A stretch of 64,000 bases of DNA, taken from NCBI GenBank assembly GCA_004794785.1, contig SJOL01006423.1, positions 1,485,400 to 1,549,399 on the forward strand. The letters run 5' to 3'. Of this stretch, positions 1 through 11,040 are shown piece after piece. The notes beneath the pieces were generated by a model, which saw only the letters and a list, made by a program, of their open reading frames with translations, was not told the DNA's origin and ran no database searches. Numbering within the stretch: the stretch's first letter is position 1; every line of letters begins with the position of its first letter. The position numbers and the translations under genes are program-made. This stretch comes from Opisthorchis felineus (taxonomy: Eukaryota; Platyhelminthes; Trematoda; Opisthorchiida; Opisthorchiidae).

Positions 1-186
1 TCCAGATTGTCTGATTGAGCGCTTGGAGGTGTAGGCACCTCAGAACGCTTGACATAGGCCAGCACTAGGTCCCCTCCCTCACCCACTCTTTTTCTCTTCT
101 TTTCACTCTAGGGCTTTAAATATAATTAGACGAACCTTATGGTTGTACGGCAGTGAATCATCAGTGTCAACACTGATGTTGCTGTC

Positions 187-225
<39 letters not shown>

Positions 226-232
226 TACAGAC
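1..232 (+). mobile_element. 3' end of an RTE-like LINE, cut by the window edge
   Basis: The stretch matches, in the same order, the last 200 bases of the LINE copy ending at 48066: the run containing GTGTAGGCACCTC, then AGCACTAGGTCC, then a TTTACGGCAG-like block, a small hairpin and GAT repeats. It is therefore the 3' untranslated end of a plus-strand element whose coding part lies before the window. The tail hairpin ATCAGTG-TCAA-CACTGAT is at 160-177. Ending in trinucleotide repeats rather than poly(A) is typical of RTE-clade LINEs. Confidence 0.75.
190..223 (+). repeat. (GAT)11 microsatellite, LINE tail
   Basis: About eleven uninterrupted GAT units close the LINE 3' end. The same repeat type closes the copies ending near 386, 3914 and 51415, so it belongs to the element and is not an independent microsatellite. 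Confidence 0.9.
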
Positions 233-304
233 CATCTGATTCTGATGGCTTCTCAGGTTTCAGTACCGAAATCTCGTACTTTATTTCTTCTTCCGACGGA
301 CGAT

Positions 305-390
305 TGAGGTTTACATTCAGTACGGCAGCGAAGCATCGGTGTTGAACACTGATGTCATGCTGTCGATGATGATGACGATGATGATACATT
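305..390 (+). mobile_element. second, very short RTE-like LINE 3' tail
   Basis: Only the terminal 80 or so bases of the element are present: the GGCAGCGAAGC block, the hairpin ATCGGTG-TTGAA-CACTGAT (334-352) and a short impure GAT run. It is a severely 5'-truncated insertion lying 80 bases downstream of the first tail and in the same orientation. Confidence 0.7.
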
Positions 391-479
391 CCGTTCGCCC
401 GTGTACACCATTTCCAGAGGCTGTGTTGCAGAAGGCTAGCTAAACTGTTCTTCGAAGTGTTCGGATCATCATTTTTTAG

Positions 480-1740
480 TCGGCATTTATGCGAGCGAAT
501 TAATAAGCCGCCTTTTCACTTATCGTTTCATCGACCGTTGCTCTCCTAGGGCCGGTCGATCGTATCAGTTGATATAAGGCACGGCTGTTTCCGGTAGCAA
601 AGGCCTTCTCCATATCCCGAGCTTTCGAATTATGTATATTTTGAATTATATCAACTACGGCCTCCAAAGAGTAGCTGTCTACTTCAACTCCCCAAATCAC
701 GGTGAACGGTACTGTGGCAGCTAGAACCACTGTAGGGCACGTACGCGGTTCATACAGCTGATAATGATGATGATTCTTGAGGAACTTGAGTGTGCCCTCC
801 TGCTTGTTGTCTTCTAGTATGGATTTCCTGGTATCAGTCAGGACTAGCGATCTCGATGACATCCAGTAGTCTTGTGGTTGATTCGGAGAATTCAGCTATG
901 CAGCACAGAGCGCCGCTAGCATAGCTCTTTTCACATTTAGCCATGCCTTATCCACGTTCTCGCTACCAGTACAGTATTGGTTTACTGTAGAGAGTTGTTG
1001 AGCTAGCTCAGATCGATACTGTTGAACCATGATAGTCTTTCGAAGATGGTGGACTAGAATGCTTCTTGCTGACTTGCGAGCGCCTGAAGAGAAACGGACT
1101 GTCAGGCGTGCACCCACCATGGCGTGATCGGAATCAAGTTGTGCCCCAGAAGGAACGGCAGTCTTGAATTGTGGGCCTACAACACTGGCTGATGGCCACG
1201 TGATCCAACTGGGTCCACCGTTGATTTACAGTTGCTGGCCGCCAGGTTACGCGATACAAAACGTTTATGCTGAAAGTTCGTATTGGCCAGGAACAGTTCA
1301 TGATCAGCACACAGCTGGAAGAGTCGCTCTCCGTTGTCTGTGCGACGAGCATCGACTCTGCTGGGGAATAAGCCGACAGTACAACCAGGCACCCTTTTCC
1401 ATATCGAGAGGCATTGAGCCTGATTTACCTAGATAACGGGATGGTGCAAAGACGACTGTTCACTGGAATCCAATCCAGCAAAGCGCGTTCAGCTCTGGAG
1501 CTGAGTGCAACTCCCGCGTCATATATTCCGCGAGTCATCGCTTCTGGATCACCGGACACACGGAGGGGGAAATGTGAAAGACTTGAGTTCGTCCTTAGCG
1601 TTCTGAGATAGATAACCGCGCTTGGGTCTTGTAAGCATGTTTCGGAGACACAGCATATATCGACTTCAAAGGAATATAAGCTTTCAGCGAGCATTCCTGT
1701 TTGCCAACTTGACGAACGTTAAAAGCTTCTATGTAGAAAG
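480..1740 (-). mobile_element. RTE-like LINE, endonuclease half, degenerate
   Basis: Minus-strand reading frames give an apurinic-type endonuclease broken by frameshifts. Near 1735 an AFNVR start block is followed, after a frameshift, by VDICCVSETCLQDPS (about 1670-1620), then by RVSGDPEAMTRGIYDAGVAL. Further down come RTDNGERLFQLCADHELFL (about 1350-1290) and the linker KARDMEKAFATGNSRALYQL (about 620-560), matching the linker of the copy at 3905-6710. No reverse transcriptase follows: the element stops near 480, where plus-strand LINE tails begin. No intact protein is possible. Confidence 0.7.
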
Positions 1741-1944
1741 GATTTTCTGTATTTAGCAAGGTGTTGTTTTGTTTATTGTTAATTGGTAGCATAAGACCAA
1801 TCGCCCAGATAACAGACAGCCAAATGACCCAGCAACGTTTGCTTGTGTGGTGGGAAGGCGTTGGGGAGGGACATCGGTGAGGGCAAATGATACTTCCCGG
1901 TTGCCCTCGCCGAGGAAAGGGTTTTGGTTGAGGTACCCCCACCT

Positions 1945-2100
1945 TGAGCTTTTGACTCAAAAGCCTGACCCACAATGCAGTGGGAGGATGTAGGGTTTTG
2001 TTCGGGAACCTTGTCCCTAGCCTATGACTCAAAAGTCTGACCCACAGGGCAGTGGGCGAACGTAGTGGGGACTCTGCCCTGAGCCGATGACTCAATATTC
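1945..2100 (-). repeat. tandem repeats, probable LINE 5' untranslated region
   Basis: The motif TGACTCAA recurs at 1953, 2025 and 2087, each time inside a similar 62-72 base unit that also holds CTGACCCACA and GCAGTGGG. The block lies directly upstream of the endonuclease start of the minus-strand LINE, so it is most simply read as tandem 5' UTR or promoter monomers. Confidence 0.55.
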
Positions 2101-2584
2101 CAACCTTCTCGGCTGCAGAGATTTGGCCTAACCCGGGGGCAGCTGCAGCTGCTCACAGCAGGTGCCTTTTGAACAGCACCAGACTCTTTGGTTTGAATAG
2201 GCTTTCGACCGTATTGAATAATGCGCGGATAACCACTGGGCAATCGGGGTGTGCTGATTTAGGGCTGACCTTTCCTAACACGTCCTTCCATGGGGGAAGA
2301 CAACATCGCTGCTTCCATGAATATGGACATGCCGGTCGCCTGGGAGAAACATCTTACTGCCTTTACACTCCTATCGCAGAGGACAGTACGACTTTATCCC
2401 TAGACCACCTTGTAGCACGACTACTCGGAGTACAAGGTATCGCTGCTCCCCTTTAGCCTTCTTGGCATGGTTGCCCCTTGCAGATTGAAGTTCAAGCCAA
2501 TGTAGCCAGCGGGATCAGTGCAGCACTCAAGCACGATCAGCACATCAAGGTTGCAGCATTAGGTCGGGGAACTAACAGCATGGA
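2101..2584. other. unassigned, probably LINE 5' UTR remnant
   Basis: No gene is seen. The stretch lies between the tandem repeats upstream of the first minus-strand LINE and the truncated 3' end of the next one. Short open frames have no recognisable motif. Confidence 0.3.
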
Positions 2585-3845
2585 CGCCATTGACATCCGT
2601 TAGCCGCTATATCGTTCAGTACCTCGAGTCAAGTGCAGGAAGAGTCACGTTGACCCCATCCTGAAAGCCGAACAGCACCAACAGCAATAAAACCTTTCGC
2701 AACATCATTACCATGTCACATTTCGCCCACACCTGGGTTTCCGCCACTCCTAGATGGCTCAAGTGGTTAGAGCGCCAGTTTACTGACCGGAAGGTCCGTG
2801 GTTCGAACCCGACATCTGCCTCTCGACTTCCCCTGTCTAGGCTTGGGCAACCTGGCAGTATCTCAGCCCTCGTGCTTCCTTCGGGTGGCATGGCAGCTAG
2901 GCACCGGAAGGGTGTTACAGCCGAACGAATTACACACGGGAAACAGTGCTCTTTTCAGTAGATGACTCAGCATACACGAAGTATGGTCCGGTCACCTTTC
3001 ACTTGCACTACTGGATGAGGTCCTTGGGTCATTGGGTCCACCCGATTCCAACTATCATTATGAGACATCGGTGCTCAAAGACCTGAAGATGTCTCATATA
3101 TTCCGCTCGAAGTGACCAAGTCTAGCAGCCATACAACAGTAAGACCCACACCGTAGTCCGATATGCGCGCCAGTTGAGACCTAGCTATATGCTGTTTTGG
3201 TGCAAATTCGCAAAAGCAGTTCTAGCCTTCAAGATTCGTGCGTTGATTTCGTGTCACACTACTATCGAGCAAATGCTATTTCCAAGAAACCTATGAGGTA
3301 CTAAAGTGGTCAAAGACTGCACGTTCCGAAACATAATTTTGCACTTAGTGGGCGCGAAGCACATTCTGAAAGACTGGATGACCCTCGTCAACCTTTCTAG
3401 TAAGGCTTATACTTCCTGCTCTTATTTCAAAAATGAGAATGAGTCGCCTACATAATCCAGGCCTTCAAACGTTTGCCTCAGCACTTCACAAGTGCCATAG
3501 GTATTCTAAAATGGCAAGAGTGGATATACTTGTCGGACACTATTATTTGTAGGAAGGCTTTTTGGGAGCTCCCTAAACATTCGCGCGCGTCCCCAAGTAC
3601 GTGAGTACAAACAGCGCATGATATTCACGAACTTTTGTGGTATATCCTATTGCGCAAACGTGCTAAGAACTAACCGGTCGAACGTACTCTTGCAGTCCAG
3701 GAATACGAAGACTGTAGGGTGTCTATACAGGTGCCATTGATTTAGCACCTGACAAAGTGTAAACTGGTGATCCACGAGGCAGTTTCGGGCCAGTATCCTG
3801 CTTACTGTTCTGGGGTCCCGCCTTCACCCGCCTTCACAAGAAGAC
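2585..3845 (-). mobile_element. RTE-like LINE, reverse transcriptase half, split by a SINE
   Basis: The stretch parallels the copy at 51413-52735. Shared landmarks include GTTGACCCCATCCTGAAAG (2649) and CTGAAGATGTCTCA (3083), and the upper end carries the N-terminal RT region. The minus-strand reading is full of stops. A tRNA-type SINE (2751-2932) is inserted within it. The 3' tail with GAT repeats is missing: the copy ends near 2585 against another element's 5' region. Confidence 0.65.
2751..2932 (+). mobile_element. tRNA-derived SINE, copy 1
   Basis: The head has RNA polymerase III internal promoter boxes: a box A-like TGGCTCAAGTGG (2755) and a box B GGTTCGAACCC (2800). A unique body (GCTTGGGCAACCTGGCAGTA, then GGCATGGCAGCTAGGCACCG) ends in GTGTTACAGCCGAACGA. 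Seven other copies in the window share this layout. The copy interrupts a minus-strand LINE and is therefore younger than it. Confidence 0.88.
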
Positions 3846-3913
3846 ACAGAATGAGCTATATAAAAAACCTGACAAAAGCGAAGTCAAGTTGATTGCATAG
3901 TTAACTGCGAGCA

Positions 3914-3944
<31 letters not shown>

Positions 3945-3958
3945 ATCATCATCATCAA
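3914..3958 (-). repeat. impure (ATG/GAT)n tail of LINE
   Basis: On the plus strand it reads as CATCATCATC with interruptions CACCATCAGC and CAACAG. It is the 3' terminal repeat of the minus-strand LINE, next to its tail hairpin. Confidence 0.85.
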
Positions 3959-4636
3959 CAGCATAACATCAGTGTTCAACACCGATGCTTCGCTGCCATA
4001 CAACCATGATTTATTTGAAAGCCTTATTGCAAAGAAAAGAATAAAGGTGGACGGGGGAGGGACTTGGTGATAGCTTACTACAATTATTCCGAGGTGCCTA
4101 CATCTCCAGACACTCATTAAGGCAATCTGGATAGAAACGGACAACAAGAACGCCAATGGCATCGGTTGGTAGCCATATCTTGCGGCGTCTCCAACCAGAC
4201 GCAGTGGGGATCATGCGGTCCCCATCCTGGAAGGCGAGTAGTACCGACAGCACCCAAACGTTTCGTAATTTCCTTCATACCCCTCTGCCAGGTCTAGGGT
4301 TGACCACCTCTCTGCTTCCACCACTCTGAGTTGGACATGGAAAACAGCACTCTCTTCGGCAAACGATGGTTCGGCATACGCAACACAGGTCCCAACCAAC
4401 GTAGCTTCTGGTGATGAACACAATCTTCAATGCAAGTACCCACTGCACAACCGAAAACCTGCAATCTAATTGCCTCGTTACAGATTCGCCGACACCAACT
4501 CACACGAGCTGTGGTTCTGAGACAACGATCGTCTCAGTTCCGCTGCTCGAACAGGCCAAGTCTCAAAGCCATACAACAAAACAGCCCACACTGTAGCCTG
4601 ATACACACGTCGCTTGAGATTCAGTGATACGCCACT

Positions 4637-5176
4637 TCAATGCCATAGGTGTCTCAGATAAGCAAACGAGACCCGGGCCTCGGAGATTCGTGCATTGACC
4701 TCATCTGTCACACTACAATCAGAACTAATACAACTTCCAAGATACGTAAAACGCTCCACAACTTCAAATGCCTCTCCCTGGATTGCAAGTGGCATGTTCA
4801 GTGACTGCATGTCCACGAGCACGACCTTACACTTTGTAGGTGCAAACTGCGTACCAAAGGACGGGATAACTTTGGTCAGTTCATCCAAAAACACATGTGC
4901 CTCCTCCTCTTCGAAGACGAGAACGATGTCGTCTACATAGTCCATATCGACAAGGTTTTCGTCACAGGCTATTTGAACACCGGGGTTTTGGAGACCTTCC
5001 AGAGTTCGTCTCGTGTTTTCATCGACCTCGAAGTTAAATAGGAATGGAGAGAGTCGGCATCCCTGACGGACACCGCTTTGTGTAAGGAAGCTTTTAGAGA
5101 GCTCTTCGTATACTCTCACACGTCCGGAAGTCTGAGGATACAAAGAGTGGATTGTGCTCACGAACTTCCGGGGCAT
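4637..5176 (-). pseudogene. LINE reverse transcriptase domain
   Basis: A 179-codon open stretch carries RT blocks in order: SGVRQGCRLSPFLFNF (conserved motif before the palm), LVDMDYVDDIVLVFE with the catalytic YVDD box, and FTYLGSCISSDCSVTDEVNA near the thumb. These blocks are typical of RTE-like animal LINEs. Upstream finger motifs (5158-5451) and the downstream RMPNHRLPKRVLFSM region (4503-4294) lie in other frames. The catalytic aspartates are present, but the frameshifts preclude a functional protein. Confidence 0.85.
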
Positions 5177-5462
5177 TCCTTGGTGGGCAAGCGAGTCAAG
5201 AAGAACAGACTGGTCAGCCGAGTCGGATGCGCCCTGGAAATCCAGGAATACAAATATTGTGGGTCGTTTGTACGTGGTTGTATCACCTGACGGAATGTGC
5301 AGATTTGGTCAACGCAACCTCTACCGGACCGGAATACCGCTCGCTGCTTTCGAGTCAATGTTTTATGTGCCACCATAGGGCGACGAAGCACAAGTGACGC
5401 CAATACTTTCGTTATGATGGGGATCAAGCTAACCCCCTGGGAGTACCACACTCATTACGGGG

Positions 5463-6113
5463 TCATTTTTTGAAAATGGGTACTATCACCGACTCTCCCC
5501 ATTCGTCTGGGGCAGCCCCCTTTTTCCAAATGCAGGCAATTGGGTCAGACAAGTGCTGACTGAGGACTTCACCCCCATCTTTGAACAATGCGGGTGGGAA
5601 GTCACCGGGACACGACGCTCGGTGGTGCTTGAGAGGACATATACAGTCAAGAACCTCCGACACCGTAGGGGGTTCCACGTTCACTGTCCAGGGTTCTACG
5701 TCAACTTTAGGCTCTAGATGAGCGACACCTGGTGGCCACGATAACTGCTGTTCGAAATATTCGGCCCAACGGTCGAGGCGTTCTTCTTTATTCGAGGTCA
5801 CTCCATTTTGATCCTTGATGGTTTTGCTCACGGATGGTTTCCGGGGACAGGTCGCACAGATCAACTGAAATAATCTTCGGGCATTCCCGGCTTTCTGGGC
5901 CTCTTCCATTTCATTGGCTTTCCGAGTACACCAGACTTCATGGTCGGCGCGCACACTCACTGTCACTTCACTTCTGATAATTCGTCTGACCAAACGATGT
6001 TCGGGACCGACTGGGATATCCGTCCGAGATTTATGCTGATATCCGTTGCTTAAGTGCGCCTGATGGTGCCGTGCCACAGGCGAAATTTCCAGCACTATGC
6101 AAAGAGGTGGCAA
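5463..6113 (-). pseudogene. LINE linker and RT N-terminal region
   Basis: A 216-codon open stretch contains KANEMEEAQKAGNARRLFQL, WAEYFEQQLSWPP and SCPGDFPPALFKDGGEVL. It ends in WGESVIVPIFKK, the usual block where an RTE-like LINE passes from linker to RT. The same blocks occur near 600 (minus) and 50700-50830 (plus), tying these copies to one family. The first codons up to about 6060 overlap another frame of the same element. Confidence 0.75.
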
Positions 6114-6119
6114 TCTCGT

Positions 6120-6706
6120 TCCTGTATGAGTTCACATCTGATGGTGGAGCATTTGGAAGAGACTCTAGAAAACGATTCTGGTAAGTTTGTCTAACATCGG
6201 GATATGGCAGCCTCTCAGCCTCTCTCAGTTGCCAGACGATTTGTCTGAACTCCCCACGGCCCGGGAAAACGAAGGGAGAAACGACTCCGGACGAGCGCGT
6301 GGTCGGAATCCACAAATGTGTTCCGAAACGACTGGCAATTAGTTGTTGATTCGCGCCATCGGTAACTGATGGCGATGTGGTCGATTTACGTTCGTGGCCC
6401 GCCCACCGCTGAAGGACGCCATGTGGCCAGACGAATTCGGCTATTTCGGAAGTTAGTAGTGCATAAAAACAGCCTGCGGTCAGCACACAACTGAAGCGAT
6501 CCTTCACCATTGTCCGTACGTACCGAGTCCAATCCATGTCGACCTCCTAATTGAGTCTCAGATGAGCTAAGCCTGCTCACTTGTACATTCATATCTCCGG
6601 CAACCAGAACGATATCTGAGCTTCGCCGCAACAGGGCATTCAGGGCGTCATAAAACTTGTCTTTAATGGTGTCAGAGATACAGTCAGTTGGGGCACCAGC
6701 AGACAC
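6120..6706 (-). pseudogene. LINE apurinic-type endonuclease fragment
   Basis: The minus strand gives SAGAPTDCISDTIKDKFYDA and VLVAGDMNVQVSRLSS, which contains the GDMN motif of the endonuclease/exonuclease/phosphatase fold, followed by LDSVRTDNGEGSLQLCADRR and LATWRPSAVGGPRT. A frameshift near 6400-6540 moves the frame into the C-terminal part (IASRFGTHLWIPTTRSSG). The N-terminal active-site part is missing. Confidence 0.75.
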
Positions 6707-6710
6707 GACG

Positions 6711-6891
6711 ATTGTTCAGCTGTAGCTCCCTTTCGGTGCCTAACTGCCATGCCACCAGAAGGAAGCACGAGGGCTGTGATACTACCAGGTTGGCTAAGCC
6801 TAGACAGGGGAAGTCGAAAAGTAAGGGTCGGATTCGATCCACGGACCTTCCGGTCAGTAAATTCACGCTCTAACCACTGGGTTATCTTGCC
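6711..6891 (-). mobile_element. tRNA-derived SINE, copy 2
   Basis: Reverse complement of the SINE layout: tail TTCAGCTGTAGC at the low coordinate, body with CCAGGTTGGCTAAGCCTAGA, box B near 6830-6842 slightly decayed (GGATTCGATCC on the plus strand), and a box A-like region at 6873-6885. It sits at the 5' end of the LINE at 3905-6710. Confidence 0.85.
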
Positions 6892-7103
6892 AGGTCACTA
6901 CGATAAAGTTTCACACAACTGTTATCTTTCTTGGCGCACTACACACGTGTATCATCATTCCAGGAGTTTATTGAAGTTGCTATTATAATCAACAATACCT
7001 TCCGAGGTCAACACCTTGAGCCAGTCGCTTCGACTGCCGCAGGAACAGTTCTCCCTTCGACACAACCCGGCGAGCTGCGTTTCACAAACAATTGGCCGCT
7101 CAT

Positions 7104-7295
7104 TCAACTCACTAAAGACTTATTGGTCCTGTGGCCATTCTGTGATTCATGTGAATTCCGTGAGCAACTATTTTGAATGATTTCAAATCGCACATGGTGC
7201 GTCGCGGCATAATAGTCCAGCGGCGAATCCGCCTTCCAGATCACCTTAACGGATGGTAACGCGTCGTGAAACAATTCGGGGCTAAGAGCGGGCAT
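7104..7295 (-). other. unidentified 63-codon open frame
   Basis: The frame contains LPSVKVIWKADSPLDYYAAT and lacks low-complexity sequence. No family is recognised and no convincing splice sites are seen. It may be a repeat remnant or chance. Confidence 0.15.
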
Positions 7296-7821
7296 GTTTC
7301 AGTAAGGACCAAAACAGAAACCTTTCACGTCGGAGACTTGATTCAGATTCAGACTGTTAAGGGCGAAAGACACGGATGCCTACTTCAACACTATCCTGCC
7401 AGGTGGTAACTAGTTGGTGGAACTGCAAGAATATCTAGAGTAGACCCTGTCAATGCTATGGAGGGGACGGGTAGAACACTGCTGGTACCCTTTGAAACCT
7501 GGGCTTTTTAGGTCGTTATTACGCCCGAGGATGCTTAAAGAGCTATTTCAACTGGAAGCCTCCGCTCTCTCAGGACCCGAAGGAAAAAGTCATGTTCATG
7601 CAAGTGTGGCGGTATTCGAGACTGAATGATTCGAGCGCGAGGAGGCTGTCTGCGAAACAGAGGTTCCTCATTCCTGAGACTATTCTCGACGCTAATCTCT
7701 GGATGCGCACAGGTTTTAAGTTCTCACCTTTCGCACATTAAGAAACACGTCGCCGCTAGAACATGCACCAAAAATCCACTGGGTTTGGGTCAACACCAGA
7801 CACTTCCAACACTTCCACTGC

Positions 7822-8010
7822 TTGGAAGAGAAAAATAGGATCATAAAACTGCTGCCTAACGATCAGATCTACACTAATGGCGCACCCAAAGAGAATTTTA
7901 GGACTTACGATGTGACTTTTGGGTATAAGGAGGGGCAGTCGCGGTTTGGCGCCCCTTTCGAACGACTGATACAGGTGGTGCGTCAACGCTCTGAGCTGTC
8001 CGCAGGATAG
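7822..8010 (+). other. unidentified 62-codon open frame
   Basis: The frame reads KNRIIKLLPNDQIYTNGAPK then ENFRTYDVTFGYKEGQSRFG. The composition looks protein-like, and the start is not supported by any upstream signal. It may be a fragment of a mobile element coding region. Confidence 0.2.
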
Positions 8011-8806
8011 GATTGTCATAACTCATCCTGCCAAAGCGCCAAGCAGATCAACTTCCTCCGGCGAAAGAGGCCATCAGCAGCTGATGGACAGCGTCAAGGT
8101 CACGTTTTAAGGTCGTTGGTCTGGCCAACAGTGGTTGGTACAGGTTGATAAGTTTAATAGCTTCAGTAAGCTTACATACCAGTGAGTAGGGAAGGGCTTG
8201 TAGACTGGGATCAGCGGGTCGTCAGTTTAGATCGCATATTCCAGGTTCCATATCCGTAAAGGAACTGTAAAATACGGGGCTTAACTGCTTGTGCTGTTAG
8301 ACCTTATGAACCTTAAGGGTGAACTGGTTGCCATAAGCTACAAAGCTTCGGTTCATAAACCTATAACGTCCGAATTGTCTTTGTGGCACGACTGTTTAAA
8401 TGTTAGTCGCATTTAGTGACTTCTTACCCTAAATAAATCCGAAAATACTGCACGATGCATGGAGCTTCGGCGATCAGCCCCCCGAGAATAAAAATGGTTT
8501 CTCCAGAACTACAGTGTCTTCGAGGGACCCACTTCTGGGTATAAATATCTATGCTGAATACTTTTTCTAACGACGCCTTCTTGTTGGCGATTGGTTTAAG
8601 GAAGCCACCTTTCAAGGTCAACAAAGTCTCTGAATCAGGAAACAGTGAACAATAATCTTAACTAGACGCAAAATGTTATTCACTTAAAGTGGATGGGTGT
8701 TTCAGGCAACTCCACTGCTTTGATAGTACATGTGGGTTCCTGCATCCTACAATGCATGAAATCTACTGAATAATCACCCCTGCCTGTAGCTCAGCTTCTG
8801 GTTTAC

Positions 8807-8828
8807 TCTGCCCGAAAGGACGGGCAGA
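8807..8828. other. 8-bp hairpin in an otherwise unannotated stretch
   Basis: TCTGCCCG and CGGGCAGA flank the loop AAAGGA. The surrounding 8020-9400 holds no gene that can be supported. No function is assigned. Confidence 0.4.
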
Positions 8829-9409
8829 AGCCTATCCTCGTACCTCGAGAAGCGTTAGAGTTACCACCATGGCACGAATACTCACGAGCATCCGATAATT
8901 TGCACAAAGCCGAGAAGACGTAGCCCTCCCGGCATTTAAATTGTACTCACAGTGCGATATAAATTTACGTAACCTACGCGCTTAGTTCGAGGTTTCTGGC
9001 AAAATTTTCTATATTGATTTGAATGCATTCAGCCGATGATTTTGCTGGCGGCAACGTCCACCAATACATATGGCGTTATGAAATTGGCGTTTCGCAGCAA
9101 TCACCAAGAAGTTGCAAAATAGTTCCATTAAACAATTGCATATTGCGAGCATCTAATTAAAACGCAAACTAGTAAACCTCACCTAGACTCAATGAATGTA
9201 CTAAGACTGCAACTTTCGAACGCTCAGCGAGATTGTCATTGACAATAAAATACAGCAAAACGAAAATAGCACAGTTGGACGACTATCGTGCCGAACGGCG
9301 TCCATGGTACGGGCACGATTCAAGTGCGGTAAAAATTGGAGGCAGAGAAACAGTTATTAGTGTTTTTCTATATTTTGGTGAGCATCAAGCTTAAGCAATG
9401 TCAGACCAT

Positions 9410-10640
9410 TACAATTTGAAAATGGCGGGCTACACCACAACCAGTGGAGACATCCCGCCTGGCAAGTGATAAGGAAACTGTAAATTGCGGAAAATGAGAA
9501 GCTAGAACGACGAATCTGGTGAAGCACCAGTGCTGCTTTGATCCAGCTGGTCGGTTTGGACCAGAAACTGAAACCATTGCTGAGGTTTTGTGGTCTTGGA
9601 CGGTTGGATATACGGACAGGGTTACGACAAGCTTAAGTGGGGATGACAAGGTGGAGAAATTCGCAATACGATAAATAGTGGCCGGAATTTTATAATCACG
9701 GTATACAATGAAATTGCGTAAACTTACCCGTGCCGCCGTTGAGCATAGTCAGGCGGAACGCGAACTGCAAGGTAAGTGATTGGCCTGTGAAGAGGACGCA
9801 CTGAAAGTCAACCGAGATGGTTGGGTCCGAACGAAAGGTTCGGCAGGTGGCAGTGTCGTGGCATAATTGCACTGACATACTTCAGTTTCTGAAAAGCCAC
9901 GTACCAGACATCATGGCCGGGGTTGTTGGATCGGGGATGTGCAATTCCGTGGGCAGTTGGATTTTGCGCCGACCAAGGGGATCCACACGTGTAGAACAAA
10001 GCTGATGCATGGTCGAACGCATTGTTCGTTCAGTTGGAGATCTTATTAGACGTGAAGAACAGATGGGGTAGAGTGAATAGCGACCATACATGGCGTTCAA
10101 AGCAGGTACCGATAAAGACCGAAGCATGGGAAGAGGAGGGAACGGGGTGGGGTCAGTAACGCCCGGGTAGTGTGAGGTGGTATCAGATAGCATGAAGTCC
10201 ATTAGCATAAAAAACTTGCAGTGTGCTACACTTAGGGTGGTGAAAACAAGTGGCTGAATGAGACGGGAATAGGCAGGCTTGTTCTTAGTGGCCTAGAAAT
10301 CAAGGGCTGGTTAAGCTTGAAAATATGTGGCTATTATATTACAATGCACATAGAGCAAACCAGTATAGGTACGCAGAGTGTTGGTGCGATAAGGGCAGCA
10401 AAAACATGAGGACTCACGGGAACAGAACTACCGATATGATGGACTAGTTTAGATGGAATTCGCTACGCGATTCGGATATTACCATAACTTAGAAGAGAAA
10501 GTGAGTGTAAGAGATAATGTCACCAATCCCCGAAGCACTGCTATCAGCTTTAATCAACAAGTGATACATGGCGCAAAAGCCCAAAGCCGCTAGCCTTGGG
10601 TGCTAGTGATAGAGGAATCGGAATTTCATTTTTTTAAATT
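9410..10640 (-). mobile_element. CR1/Jockey-like LINE, C-terminal and 3' part
   Basis: This region aligns with the minus-strand copy at 61800-62900. Examples are GTCTTGGACGGTTGG (9592) against GTCTTGGGCTGTTGG (61993), and ACTTCAGTTTCTGAAAAGCC (9879) against ACTTCAGTTTCTGAACAGCC (62447). The reading frame is heavily broken. The expected 3' terminus (CAACTNGTGGGTATCATACC on the plus strand in sister copies) is absent, so the copy is 3'-truncated near 9410. Confidence 0.55.
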
Positions 10641-10649
10641 ATTGTATGT

Positions 10650-11040
10650 GGCCAGGTAAGTGAACACAACGGGACGAGTCCAACAAAGCAGCAAAAAAGA
10701 GACGACAACATGGCCCCCTTGCGGATTTCCTGATTTAAAGGTCGTGCTTAGAACCACCGGCGACAGGCGAAGCCCTCTCACTACCTAATCGGGGGCGAGT
10801 TTAAGAACGCCTCACGGTTCAGCGCAAAAGGACGACCCCCCTGCACGGGGTACCTAACACTCACATGAGGTTTTCATCCCCCGTGCCAGATCTGCAAAGG
10901 GGCAAGCCACTAAGCGGTCTTGATGTTGGCTTAGGCATTACAAAAATCTTCCGATCAAGCCTTGATTGACCCAACCGTGACCCGATTGGCATCTTCTCTA
11001 CAATTTGGGAAATAAACCTATTGTTATTATATAGTTTATA
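10650..11040 (+). mobile_element. short element ending in TTGGGAAATAAACCTATT
   Basis: The end at 11004-11030 matches the plus-strand 3' end at 58699-58727 (GTTGGGAAATAAACCTATTA), preceded in both by a CCCGATC/CCCGATTG block. It therefore carries the 3' terminus of the CR1/Jockey-like family in the orientation opposite to the flanking element, and looks like an insertion into it. The 5' limit is uncertain. Confidence 0.5.

Larger units (their letters stand above)
3905..6710 (-). mobile_element. RTE-like LINE, near full length but degenerate
   Basis: This is the most complete LINE of its family here. Reading the minus strand from 6706 downward gives an endonuclease, a linker, a reverse transcriptase, a C-terminal region and a 3' UTR that ends in the hairpin (3968-3986) and CAT/GAT repeats. 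The coding frame shifts several times (near 6540, 6060, 5460, 5170 and 4600), so it is a dead copy. The 5' end is cut at 6710, where a SINE begins, so the endonuclease N-terminus is absent. Confidence 0.8.

Noticed and set aside
1595..2095. 166-codon minus-strand frame with repeated TALWVRLLS
   Set aside because: The repeats are the translation of the tandem DNA units upstream of the LINE endonuclease; only its last third is element coding.
2751..2825. tRNA gene
   Set aside because: Pol III boxes A and B are present, but the arms do not form a proper tRNA. The same head precedes an identical body in eight copies, so it is a SINE.
3914..3958. CRISPR-like or regulatory trinucleotide array
   Set aside because: It is a simple LINE tail; there are no repeat-spacer units.
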